From positions 27,657,001-27,721,000 of the forward strand of contig NC_091972.1 of assembly GCF_036711975.1 (NCBI RefSeq): a stretch of DNA of 64,000 nt, written 5' to 3'. Below, piece by piece: positions 53,466-64,000 of the stretch. Within the stretch, counting starts at the first letter, position 1; each line of letters begins with the position of its first letter. The stretch is from Onthophagus taurus. Its lineage: Eukaryota > Arthropoda > Insecta > Coleoptera > Scarabaeidae. The translations under genes and the position numbers were made by a program. Below the pieces are notes generated by a model that did no database searches, was not told the origin of the DNA, and saw only the letters and a program-made list of their open reading frames with translations.

Positions 53466-54768
53466 ATGAGTCATAAATTAGCATCACCAAACAAGGTAAA
53501 GTCCGTTGACTTTGCAATTCATATGGAAGCACAACTTTCCAAAAATCCCAATATTAAACATATCTTTGATTCTAACCACGAAGCCATTTTGAATCTAAAT
53601 CTGACACAAACTATACCTGTATGTCCACAGATCACAAAAAACATAAAATCCATAAGAGAAAAGGTCAAAAACGATGACCTCATAATAACGTTTGGTGACA
53701 AAAATTCAGGTCTTGTTATCTTGGACAAGTCTACCTACGTGGACAAATCCACGTAGACGATATACTTATCGATTATGAGGGTAACGCTGCTAAACTTAGG
53801 GCATTGTACAACATCTTCAACAACATCAACAACTTAGAATTCACTATGGAAAAGGAACTAAATAAGAGCATTAACTTCCTCGACTTCAGTATCTCCAGAG
53901 ATCATAACGACCATCTGTCTTTTAATATATATAGAAAACCTACAAACATCTACAGATTCGATAATTCCGAAGAATTCTTTGAATCCAACGTCACACAAAG
54001 AAGCTGTCTTCAGATTCTACTTTAATCGGTTTAACACCATACCACTCAATGATTCAAACTACATTTCAGAACTTAAAACAATTCTTAGTATCGGAACAAA
54101 TAATGGTTATAGTTTCTGGGACATGCAAAACATATACAACAGAGTTCACTCATCGTTAATTAACAGAATGGTATATCCCCGACACAACAATAGAGACAAG
54201 ATAATCTCCCTTCCATTTGCGCCCTCCATACAGCATAAAATCACTAAACACCTCAAAAAGTTTAACGTATCTACGGCGTTCTCTTCCAATAAGAAATTAG
54301 GTCATATGCTAACTAATAACAAACACCGTTTTAAGTCCGAGTTAAGTGGAGTATACAGGATCGAATGCGAACGGTGAACTTGACGGGCTTCTTGAGGTTC
54401 CTGGAAATCTTCCTTAACCCTCTTCATCGGATCTAAAACAGACGGAAAATATATTAGTTAATATTCGCTAAATTAGCGATATCGAATGCGAAGATTGTGA
54501 TCGGTTTTATACAGGACAGACAAGCAGGAACATCCAAACCAGGTTTAAGGAACATCTTAAATGTAATAACTCGGCAATATACCAACACCCAAAAGAAAAT
54601 AATCATAAAACCAGTCTCAATTGTACAAAAATACTAAAGAATATTAAAAAATCCAAACTTTTCGATTTATACGAGGAACTTCATATCTACACTGGTAATT
54701 TAGAAAACAAACTTATTAACAACATAACGGATATCAACAATTTTAGATTTTTTATAAAATACATTTAA
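53466..54768 (+). pseudogene. Penelope-like element PLE-1, copy 2
   Basis: Equivalent of 13717-15014. The GIY-YIG part keeps a 12 bp segment lost in copy 1 (LYEELHIYTGNLENK region), so its end is less decayed. The same RT deletion and inserted segment are present. Confidence 0.88.
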
Positions 54769-55540
54769 TTTCTTCGCGCGCAAGTCTATTATTCACAACG
54801 ATAGGTTTTTTATTCTTTGTTAAACACCTGTATAGCACGCGTCCCATTCTTGTTTTTCCTTATTTTTAAGACCAGTCGTTCTTTAACTGTTGTACTTTCG
54901 CGTTTATACTTTTAGATCAACTGACATTCTTTGAACATTTTGTTAGTATTGTTTTTCGTCCTTTTCAAGTAAGTTACATAAACTCTGTTCATTAAGTTAA
55001 GTTTTAAGTTTTTCAAATTCACTTGTAGTGGTTCGACCCTTTTGTTTTTCTGAAGGATTTTAACATGTTCTGTGAGTGACCTTTTCTAATTTACTTCAAT
55101 GAAATGATTTATATACAGGATGTCTCACGTAACTGGTCGTTAGAACTTTTTAAGGTTCCACCATTCGTAGTGGTTTGAAATTTTGGTAGCATGGGTTGTT
55201 CATTCTAAACTTTCGATCTAAAATATTTTCAAGATGGCCACCCCTTCTGGTCTACCGGAAGTAGACCACAACTTCGTTATTTTAAATGGAATGCTATAGT
55301 TTTTATTACACCTTTCAATTATACGTAAAAAAATATGTTGACTTTGATAAAAGTTGTTGGTACCTAGCGTTTTTTGTTTTCGAGTTATTTTGATTTTATG
55401 TTTTTTTTTGACAAATTTCACCATGGTCTTTAAAAGCCCATATCTCAGCTAACGATCATTCAAAAAAGCTCTGCATTGGCACGACTACTCTACAGATGCT
55501 GCCAAATAGATTGTCATTTGTTGTATCAGAGAATCTTATA

Positions 55541-56590
55541 CAGGCTGGTCAAAAATTGAATTATTGTTTCTCAATATTCAATTGCGAGAAAGTCGAAAAT
55601 TTTAAATGGAACACCCCATATTTCTTTACCCTATCAGGAAAGGGAATTTAATTCTCTACAAATTATCTATAAACATTCCTATCCCTATTTATTGTAGTTT
55701 CCCCGATATTGGAAAATTAATCAAAATCAGACATAAAATCCCAAAGCCCGTTTGTGTTTTTGTTAGCAGGCCAAGACATTTTGACAGTTCATCGTTTAAT
55801 TTATTTAAATTATTATTGGTATTATTTCTACAATTAACTATGGTTGAATAACCTTTAGCTTGCTCGCTTTTATTTACCAAAAGTAACCAACAGAAAAACG
55901 AATAAATGAAACAATGAAAAACAACAATTTAATAACAGAAATTAGAATGAATAACATATAAAAAAACAAAAACTTAAAATTATAAAAAAATTAAAACTGT
56001 TCGATATGCTGATCATTCACCATTAAACATTTTTCAACTCTTCTTTCGACTTCTACGGTTGTGGCCCGTAGAAGTTGGTCGCCATCAATAGTACGTAGTG
56101 CACGCATCACTATATCACGCAACTCTTGTCGTGTGTTGATCGGTGAATTGTACACTTGATTTTTTAAGTGACCCCACAAATAAAAATCCAATGGTGTTAA
56201 ATCTGGAGATCGTGGAGGCCATTGCCATGAATATAAAACAAATTTAAAATATCGGCGTTGGAATAATTTGCCATGATATACAATGACTTTCACTCGTGAT
56301 CAAAAGTAAGTAACAACAACAATAACACAAATATGGACCAAAAACTGTCAAAATTCCATTGCCTTCTAATAAAAAAATCAAACGTTTTCCCGCATTCCGT
56401 GCATGCTTTGATTAATGTCCCAATATCAGGGAAACTACAATAAATAGGTATAGGAATGTTTATAGATAATTTGTAGAGAATTAAATTCCCTTTCTGATAG
56501 GGTAAAAAAATACGGGGTATTTCATTTAAAATTTTCGACTTTCTAGCCATTGAATATGGAGAAACGGTAATTCAATTTTTGACCAGCCTG
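55541..56590 (-). mobile_element. Inner mariner-like element, both ends intact
   Basis: Ends CAGGCTGGTCAAAAATTGAA and its complement, each next to TA. Arms of about 100-120 bp. Carries the transposase fragment 55991-56293. Confidence 0.88.
55991..56293 (-). pseudogene. C-terminal mariner-like transposase fragment, copy 2
   Basis: Same 100-codon frame as 16236-16538 (WPPRSPDLTPLDFYLWGHLK). Lacks the N-terminal and first catalytic parts. Confidence 0.88.
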
Positions 56591-57070
56591 TATAAGATAC
56601 TCTGATACAAGAAATGACAATCTATTTGGCAACATCTGAAGAGTAATCGTGCCAATTCAGAGGTTTTTTTTAATAAACGTTAACTGAGATATAGGCTTTT
56701 AAAGAGCATGGTGAAATTTGCCAAAAAAAGCTTAAAATCAAAATAACTTCAAAACAAAAAATGGTAGGTACCAACAACTTTTATCAAAGTCAACATATTT
56801 TTTTATGTATAATTGAAAGGTGTAATAAAAACTATAGCTATCCATTTAAAATAACGAAGTTGTGGTCTACTTCCGGTAGACCGGAAGTGGTGGCCATCTT
56901 GAAAATATTTTAGATTGAAAGTTTAGAATGAACAACCCATGCTAACGAACCAGTTACGTGAGACAGCCTGTATATATATACGATTTCCCGATTACTCATA
57001 TGTGTACCACATTGACGGTAACTATTCCGTTTTTTATATCAATTTTTTTTACCAACTGTTTAATTTTAAT

Positions 57071-57122
57071 TTCAGTTGTACCTGAAGAAGGCTACTTGTT
57101 AGCCGAAACATGTTGTACTGAA
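57071..57122 (+). ncRNA. Hammerhead-like motif HH1, copy 2
   Basis: Base-for-base the same as 17283-17334. Confidence 0.55.
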
Positions 57123-57267
57123 TATTTATGGAAAAATCCCTGAAACGGGTCTAAAGATCTAAATTTTTTGCAATTTCTTCGTGTAGGATTTTTTCTGAAT
57201 CTAGTGCAGTCAATTTTAATATTAAAAAAAATTTCAAAAACAGATAAAAACTTCTAAAAACATCTTT

Positions 57268-57771
57268 TGGGGAATATTGTAGCTTGGTACAGATATGTGG
57301 ATGATATTTTTTGCATTTGGAGAGGCGATATCAACATTCTTAACAACTTTCATGATTATATTAACAATTTACATGCTAAACTGAATTTTACTCTAGAAAT
57401 TGAAAAACATAATGATTAACTTTTTAGATTTAACTTTAACTAGAAATCCTGTTGGTCTAATCGAGTATAATATCTTAAGGAAACCCTCCACTATATCAAC
57501 TACCATTCCTTACGATTCATTACATCCACATCAACACAAATTTGCTAATTTTCGTTTCTTAATTAACAGAGTTTTTGATTATCCTTTATCTGAACGTAAT
57601 AAAATTAAAGAAATTAACTTCATTTACAAACTGGCTCGCGACAATGGCTGCCCTATACACAAAATTAATCAACTGTTTAATAAAATTCGTATTCAAAAGA
57701 ATTTATATATATTTTTAGTGTTTCACAATTTTATAACATTCAACGTTTCGCACTTTTGTAACTTTAACTAA
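57268..57771 (+). pseudogene. PLE-2 RT fragment, copy 2 (frameshifted)
   Basis: As 17479-17985, but a 2 bp deletion after 'ATTGAAAAACATAA' (57410) shifts the frame between the YVDD block and the INFLDLTLTR block. Confidence 0.85.
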
Positions 57772-57986
57772 GATTTTAATTTCCATCGTTCAATTTAATT
57801 TAACTTAACTTTTATAACAACTTAAATTTTAATTTTGCTATTCGACTTTAAAAAATATTTTTCTTTAACAACAAATGTCATCATTAAATAAATCTCTTCT
57901 CGCCTATTAGTTTCTCTGACAGTAAGTTGTTGTTCTATTTTAATATTAGTTTTTGTTTTAATTATTTTTTTAATTCTTATTAGCTT

Positions 57987-58026
57987 TCGGCTGATGATGG
58001 AACGTTGATTCCGAAACCGGTTCCGA
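57987..58026 (+). ncRNA. Hammerhead-like motif HH2, copy 2
   Basis: Base-for-base the same as 18201-18240. Confidence 0.58.
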
Positions 58027-59200
58027 TTTATATATTACAATAAAGCAAGTTAGAAGTTTTTATCTGTTTTTGAAAATTTTTTTATATTTTTCACTTGCAA
58101 CATGGATAATTGGTTAAATTTTAATATTGGTTACATAAGAAAATTTAAATCTTCTCCTTCGAAACGACTTTTAATGTTTATTAAAAATTGATTTATAGAA
58201 TTATGAGGGTTTACTCTATCATAATAATTATTTAAAAAATGTTCACATAATTCGATAAACATTGGAAGTACTCCTTTCAATTTTGGAAATATATTTACTA
58301 CGGTTTGAGTTATGGAGGCTCTTGTCCTTATACAAGAGCGAATTGATTTGAATTTTGAGTTGCCATCAATTTTATTGTCCTGGAAATGTGATCCATGGGC
58401 TAGGAATTGGCTGGAAGTCGGCCAATACAGTCTCCAATCTTGTTACAGCTTCATTCCGAGTCTCACGGTTCTTCTACTAATCTTATCATATTAGTTTCTT
58501 AAATGCTATCGGGATGCAGCTGCATAATTCCCGTTTCAGGGATTTTTCCATAAACCGTTTATAATGATTTTATCCGCTACTTACGGACACACTGTATGTG
58601 ATTTCATATGTAATTACTTTCATTTGATTTTCTTTCCTTAATCAGATTATTATGATTTTAATGGATATCTAATTTTTATCAATACCCTCACGGGGTATCT
58701 TAATTTATTTTTGTTGTTGATTATTAAAGGTCATTGAGCGTTCGTTGGTGAATTTATCGATATTTTTAAGATCTATTAATGTTAGGGGTGGGGATGCGGA
58801 TATCGGTCGTCCGTACCGCGTTTCCTCTTCCCACCACTTCTTCTTTTGCTATCGAGCCTTAGTGTAGTACGCTTGTTTAATTTTTGGTAAAGTTTGGTCC
58901 GGCTTTCCTGGTTCCGCTTTAATCAACATGTGCAGTCGAATTAAATGAAAAAAGAAGGAACAGGATTTCCAGATAAGGTTTGAATATTTTTGTATAGAAT
59001 CATAATTATTAATAGTTTATTTTCTTGTTTTCGACCTGTTCGCTCGAGTTTTTTTATTATTTTATTTTTTTGACACTAAAGGAGTGTCTCTTACAATATT
59101 GACTCAGTCGACTCAATTTTCGTATTATTTTTTTTCTTTTGAGGTTATAATTTTGTTTAAATTCTTTTTTTGAGGAGAATCTTTTTGTAGATATGTTATA
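58027..59200. other. PLE-2 flank, copy 2
   Basis: Equivalent of 18241-19417; no gene. Confidence 0.4.
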
Positions 59201-59524
59201 CTGTAATACCCCGTAGTTACGCGATAGGTGGGACTGATAGTAGCCGCGTAAATCGAAAATCGTGTAAGTCGAAATTCGATGAATACATATTATAAAATCA
59301 AGGATTAATAAACATTAATTTTGTTAAAAAAATGTATGTACAGGGTGGTTCAAATTCGATGTCCGAATGGGCTATCTCGGAAACTGTAAGAGTTAGAAAA
59401 AAGCAGCTAACATGTCTAGATCTGACATATTATGAGGGTTAAATAAATTCCAATTTCGAAAACCTAAAAGCGCTACCGTTAAAAAACCGCGTAAGACGGG
59501 ATCGCGTAAGTCGAGGTTTTACTG
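59201..59524. mobile_element. Complete pogo/Tigger-like MITE
   Basis: Right terminus, read inward, is CAGTAAAACCTCGACTTACG; left terminus is CTGTAATACCCCGTAGTTAC; TA on both sides. Interior contains GCGTAAGTCGA/TCGCGTAAGTCG words and a fragment starting ACAGGGTGGTTCAAATTCGA. The right edge of the long repeat (59364) falls inside it. Confidence 0.75.
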
Positions 59525-60106
59525 TACTAATTTTTTTTGTTTGTTACTATAGACAGTCATTAATTTAACCAGTATAAGACCTTCTGCACACGGAGCTGCT
59601 CGTCGTAGACGAGTATTAGACGCAATTGTAGGAAGACGTACGCTTCAGTGCATCTCACGTGTTTTTAAATAAAAATCTGCATATGGCGACGCAGCGTCGC
59701 GACTTCGTCTAAACATGCGACTCGCAGTGTTGCCAACATGAGGGATATATCCCGATTCGGGAGATTTTTCAGTATTCCTAGAAACAAAGGGATATTCGTC
59801 TATTTTGAGAGATTTTTAATTTCTCAAAATTATTATATTATAAAATTTAAATATGTTTTTGTAATTTAACATTTGCACTATCTTCTAATTATAAGACGAT
59901 CAATATTTAGTAATAGCGCCATCTATCAGAGATTTGCCGAACGTAATAAATTTGTCCGAAACAATTCGGGTATTTACCGCATCGAGGTTACTTCATGTTA
60001 TGTCATATTCAATAATTAATTACGAGAGTAAACAGCTTAGAATCGTAGACCGTGCAGAGTACCGAGTCGGATTGTGTGTGCTGTTTAGAGTGTATTGTTT
60101 AAAAAA
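59525..60106. other. Unassigned sequence
   Basis: No supportable gene. Contains GAGGGATATATCCC and other short palindromes. Possibly the upstream region of the pseudogene that follows. Confidence 0.35.
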
Positions 60107-61130
60107 ATGGAAGATTCTTCATCAGATACGGAACATTTAGAACCTCCTCAAAAAAAGTTCCACCAAGAAAAAGGAATCAAAGTTTTCCAGGAATGTTGGT
60201 TGCAGGATCCTCATTTAAAAAACTAGTTAAGCGAATAAGAAAAATAGAAATAAATGCAGGTAGTCGCGCTTCCTTTAATCAATAAAATTAAATTAATTAT
60301 AAAATAATTTATATTTTTGTGTGAACGTTATTAAATTTTAGATGTTCCGTTTGTAATGTAGAATTGACATGCGGCAAGAGTGAGTTATTAAGGCATTCTA
60401 ATAGACAAAAACATCTGAAAAATATGTTAGCGGTTGAAACGACAAAACCGTTGGCTAATTATTTTGTTAGTAATGATAAAGATATACATGTTGATAATAT
60501 TAAAAGAGCTGAAATGAAACTTTCTGTATTTTTCGCGAAGCACAATGTTGCTACCCAAGTTGTGGATCATTTAGTAGCTCTGTTAAAATGTATCAGGAAG
60601 TGCGAAACGATGCGCTGTTTTAGCGGAGTTGCAAGATTACTTTAACCAGAACAAACAAAAAAATGTTTAATAAGCAACTACACGTTGGTTGAGTCGGCAC
60701 GACTGTGTAGTACGAATTTTAAATAATTGGAATGTGTTAGAACATTTCTTTTTGTTAGCAATAACTGAGGATAAATTAAAAAGTGCAGAAACTATCCATA
60801 ATGACATGAAAAATATGTATTTAAAAGGGTATTTATATTTCATGAAGTATGCTCCAAGTTTCTTAAATTCCCTAAATTCATTATTTCAATCAAATAGTTA
60901 GCATATTAGTTCATAAATTACAAGGGCACTGTAATACTTTATTTATACAACTATGCACTAATTATTTAAAACCACATGTCAAACTGAACATTTCTTGCCA
61001 TTAGATAAGATTAAATTAGGTGGTGAATGTGAAAGCTTTATAAAATCTTTCCCGCTGGACGGTCAACAGGAGATTCGAAAAAATGTTTATCAAGTTTCAA
61101 ATCGTGTCGAGCGGTTAAGGTTTTTAAAAA
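60107..61130 (+). pseudogene. BED-finger / hAT-like transposase-derived pseudogene
   Basis: Starts with MEDSSSDTEHLEPPQKKFHQ at 60107 and FQECWLQDPHLKN. A likely intron follows (GTAGTC... to TTTTAG at about 60340). CSVCNVELTCGKSELLRHSN..KHLKN is a BED-type zinc finger (Cys-x2-Cys ... His-x5-His). Later frames contain LSVFFAKHNVATQVVDHLVA and RILNNWNVLEHFFLLAITED, which match an insect hAT-like protein family of unknown host function. At least three frameshifts separate the parts. No terminal repeats were identified. Confidence 0.65.
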
Positions 61131-61285
61131 GAGTTTATTTTATTTAAATTCAAATTAAATCAAAACAACTTTTAAACTTGAAACTTATTTGTTTTATTTT
61201 ATTGGAAAATTAACATATGACCCGACGCGCACGGTACAGCGATTAAAAGTAGACTTAATTAATTGTAGTGGTGCATCTAATTATA
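61131..61285. other. AT-rich spacer
   Basis: No gene seen. Confidence 0.4.
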
Positions 61286-61706
61286 CAGCGTGTCCCGTAT
61301 CTTCCGCATCAGAGCATTATACGGTTGTAGAATACATTATTCTGAAGCGATCTTTCTAATAAAATTTTTTCGAAATGTTTATAATAACCGCACGGGAACT
61401 GTTTAACGACGACCAATAACGGACGACTTTGATTCACCGAAAAAGTTTATTTCTCTTCCCGTGACGAATCTATTGGTGAGTACGCGTGGGAAACAAGTTA
61501 TCATCGGCGTAGCGGACCGGCCGAGGGTGGCACCGATTACCTGAGTCTGATTTGCGATCTGCTGATTGGACGAAAAACAGTTCCTTTAAACAGTTCCCGT
61601 GCGGTTATTATAAACATTTCGAAAAAATTTTATTAGAAAGATCGCTTCAGAATAATGTATTCTACAACCGTATAATGCTCTGATGCGGAAGATACGGGAT
61701 ACGCTG
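61286..61706. mobile_element. 421 bp MITE with nearly perfect inverted arms of about 145 bp
   Basis: Ends CAGCGTGTCCCGTATCTTCC and complement, TA on both sides. The arms are almost identical (for example TCTAATAAAATTTTTTCGAA and its complement), suggesting recent activity. The middle (about 130 bp) is GC-richer and non-coding. Confidence 0.92.
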
Positions 61707-61743
61707 TATAGAAGCTACTTATCTCTAACTCCTACTTCTTATT

Positions 61744-63245
61744 TTATTGCAACCCTACAGGATTGGCGAATGTAACTCCTCCTTGCCTAAATTGAGGATC
61801 CTCCTGGATTCTCTTAACTTTAAAATTTTTGCTTTTAAAGAACTTTTTCATGAAATACACAATTAGTACGAAAACAATTATAACAATAATTATATAGAGT
61901 ATATAACTATGGGTTTTGCCAAAATTTTTAATAGAATTCAATTTTTCTAAATTATTACTGTTAACAAATGTAAGATTCTCCAATTTTAATTTATTTTCAT
62001 CAAATGTTATATTTAATACATTTTTATTTATAATTGGTATTGATATTGATGGCGTATCCATACTAACAGTATAAAAATTACGATTCATAATATCAGCTAT
62101 CTTAAAAATACATTGATTTTTTCGATTAATTAAATATGTGCCTTTTAATTTATGAATTTTTATCATTTTATTACAAATTTCTGACATTTCTGTTTCTTTA
62201 ATTAATACAATTACCGTACCAAATTCATATTCAATTATTTCAAAATCTACTATCATTAAATTTATTAATTTACAATTTTCATTTAAAATATTTCTGACTA
62301 CTAACTGATATTCGCAACTTTGCAAATTTTTACTTTCAATCTGTTGTTTACACAAATACTGTTCTTCAAATAATTTTTCACAAATAGTATTACCAGTAAT
62401 GTATTTATTTTCGTTTGATGCTATAAACTTAAATTGATTTTCAATTTGAATTAAGGTATCATTGACAATAGTTGGCAATGGATGAATTTCGTAATACTGA
62501 AATATTTCATTACTTATCAAACATATCTGTAAAATGATCGTGTATTTATCGTTCAATATCGTTCAATTATATCAACTTGTTCTAGTAATAAATCGAAAGG
62601 AAATTTATGGTTATCATCCAAGTGTATTAATTTAATTTCTTCTATCAATTTTGAAGAAGTTATTAATAGAGGGTGTACAATTCTCCTTTTCGCATAATTT
62701 AATACGTCTAAGTTCGTTCAAATTTCTTGCTGTCATTTCGTAGCATTCAATAATTTCATTTACATTTTTATCGAGCCATAATAACCCTAATTTATCGTCT
62801 AATCTTTTGATTTTATTTATAATCAGATCGAAATTATTTTGAACTTGAATATTAGTTTTATTTACCAATTTTGCCAAATAATGTAAACTATGATCAAGTT
62901 TTTCTTGATTTTTATCTAATTTTGTTATCAAATTGTCATACCTTTCTGCATCTGAATCATCAAGGTTGCCTGTAATGGCTTTTATTAATTTCCCTGCTAT
63001 ATTTATTAGTGCTCTTTTATTTCTTTCTTTTAAACTCAAAATTTCCAACTTATCGCGTATTTCATTATGTAATTTAAAAATTAATTCTGCACTTTGGTTG
63101 CTAAATCTTACGTCTGAATTAATGAAATTAAAATTAGTGTTTATAGTATTAATAACTTTTCTTAAATCTATTTCTAATACTAATTCCGCGTTTGAATGAC
63201 TGTTATATGCGATTATTAATTGATGTATAATCGCTCCATTAGAAT
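61744..63245 (-). pseudogene. Envelope fusion protein (baculovirus-F/errantivirus type), frameshifted
   Basis: Two minus-strand open frames (63414-62632 and 62556-61744), with a third-frame stretch between them, form one Env. The first contains a furin-type RNKR site followed by a fusion-peptide-like hydrophobic region and an LDD.DAE.YD motif characteristic of baculovirus F proteins and insect errantivirus Env. The second ends with a transmembrane segment (about 19 residues, YILYIIIVIIVFVLIVYFM) and a short basic tail. At least two frameshifts disrupt it. The 5' end is replaced by minisatellite sequence, and no gag/pol or LTR was recognised nearby. Confidence 0.82.
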
Positions 63246-63252
63246 CTTTCAA

Positions 63253-63412
63253 CCCCATCTGTTGAACAGGGGTTGAACAGGGCTGTTGAACAGGGGTTGA
63301 ACCGGTCGGTTGAACAGGGGTTGAACCGGTTGAACAGGGGTTGAACCGGTTGAACAGGGGTTGAACCGGTTGAACAGGGGTTGAACCGGTCGGTTGAACA
63401 GGGGTTGAACTC
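63253..63412. repeat. Minisatellite 1 (about 20 bp units)
   Basis: Seven to eight copies of GGTTGAACAGGGGTTGAACC-type units, some with a CGGT extension. On the minus strand it is open and encodes Pro/Val/Gln-rich repeats fused in frame to the envelope remnant. Confidence 0.95.
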
Positions 63413-63481
63413 AATATCCGCCAACAATTCCAATTTAATTTTAGTGACTTTTAGCATCCCAAGATAATCTTAGTGGCCTAT

Positions 63482-63650
63482 TGACTCCCTTCAACCCCAT
63501 CTTAGCGCCCTATTCAACCCCATCTTAGTGCCCTTATTGACCCCCTTCAACCCCATCTTAGTGTCCTATTGACCCCCTTCAACCCCATCTTAGTGCCCTA
63601 TTGACCCCCTTCAACCCAACCCAACCCCATCTTAGTGCCCTATTGACCCC
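63482..63650. repeat. Minisatellite 2 (about 35 bp units)
   Basis: Five units of CTTCAACCCCATCTTAGTGC followed by CCTATTGACCCC, with one shortened and one AACCC-expanded unit. Shares the CAACCCC word with minisatellite 1 (complement GGGGTTG), so the two may be related. Confidence 0.93.
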
Positions 63651-64000
63651 GTCGACGCCGTATGCTTATCAGCGGAAGTTGCTCCCCCGTGAAATAATAT
63701 TAATAATAATAATAATACTTACCTTAAAATAGGTTCTCTATTACTGATTGAGGGTAGGAGGAGGAGGAAGAGAAAATCACAAAAAATTAAAGTTAATATA
63801 TATATTAAAAATTTAAATTAAACATACTCAAAAAATGATACTATTTTCTACTTAACCTACTTAAATATATTTAAACCATTTTCATTCAGCAATTTTCATC
63901 TTACCTAAAACCGCTTTATTTTGCAAGGGGATGTCAAACCGATTATCGAGACTGTAGTTAGATGTATCAAATTTATCTAAATTTAATTTAATATCGTTAT
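63651..64000. other. Unassigned AT-rich end of window
   Basis: Contains a TAA triplet run (63699-63717) and a short GA-rich tract (AGGAGGAGGAAGAG). No gene supported. Confidence 0.4.

Larger units (their letters stand above)
55116..56970. mobile_element. Outer mariner-like foldback, copy 2
   Basis: Equivalent of 15362-17182. The inner TA-flanked element is complete here (55541-56590). Confidence 0.8.
41937..59364 (+). repeat. Long direct repeat, copy 2 (17.4 kb)
   Basis: Collinear with 1-19581 minus the 2187 bp mariner insertion. Copy 2 keeps the empty TA site (48393-48406), both ends of the inner element at 55541-56590, and a longer GIY-YIG tail. It has a 2 bp deletion breaking the PLE-2 RT frame and a short 9 bp difference near 48016. 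It ends inside a complete pogo-like MITE (59201-59524), so copy 2 shows the undisturbed right junction. Confidence 0.95.

Noticed and set aside
1..59364. The long direct repeats as LTRs of a giant element
   Set aside because: They contain unrelated nested transposons, no TG...CA ends and no target duplication; a block duplication or assembly duplicate is simpler.

Overview
The window is AT-rich animal DNA, most likely from an insect. It is almost entirely mobile-element sequence. The indicators are many Tc1/mariner-type elements, two Penelope-like elements (PLEs), jockey-like and copia fragments, a baculovirus-F/errantivirus-type envelope remnant, and a Polinton/Maverick (adintovirus-like) provirus whose promoters look like arthropod TATA + TCAGT cores. 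No confident host gene, rRNA, tRNA or CRISPR array was seen.

Layout. (1) 1-19581 and 41937-59364 are two near-identical direct copies of one block, here called copy 1 and copy 2. The block is a nest of TA-flanked transposons: a 1.1 kb MITE, a 3 kb inverted-repeat element, several decayed mariner-like elements, a GIY-YIG-bearing PLE, and a second PLE remnant with two hammerhead-ribozyme-like motifs. Copy 1 also carries a 2.2 kb mariner insertion (6463-8649) that is cleanly absent from copy 2. (2) 19582-about 29280 is the Polinton-like provirus. Its leftward genes are integrase, a fibre-like coiled-coil protein, a DUF8207-type protein and the packaging ATPase. Its rightward genes are a PLA2/pVI-like protein, an adenain-type protease, the minor capsid protein, a small basic protein, the major capsid protein and several accessory genes. 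The integrase is cut off exactly at the right edge of copy 1. The minor capsid gene is split by the same MITE family found in the duplicated block. No DNA polymerase B was found. (3) 29280-41936 holds inverted repeats, jockey and copia fragments, a hammerhead-like motif, an RNase H-bearing non-LTR fragment, and inside that fragment a 2.06 kb DNA transposon with one intact 446-codon gene. (4) 59365-64000 holds the rest of a pogo/Tigger-like MITE, a BED-finger/hAT-like pseudogene, a 421 bp MITE, a frameshifted envelope gene and two minisatellites.

How the genes fit together. The provirus is the only coordinated gene set. Divergent transcription starts from a 47 bp intergenic segment with a TATA box and a TCAGT initiator 30 bp apart. 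The rightward structural genes are packed with 2-17 nt gaps or overlaps. A canonical A AAA AAC slippery heptamer sits just before the PLA2 stop, and a -1 slip there enters the protease frame. This looks like a virion-structure operon of a double-jelly-roll dsDNA virus, now broken at the integrase and the minor capsid gene.

The identity of the two copies, the empty TA site and a conversion-like patch in the copy 2 MITE give a relative order of events: nested insertions, then block duplication, then the copy-1-only mariner insertion and small indels. An assembly artefact behind the duplication cannot be excluded from sequence alone.
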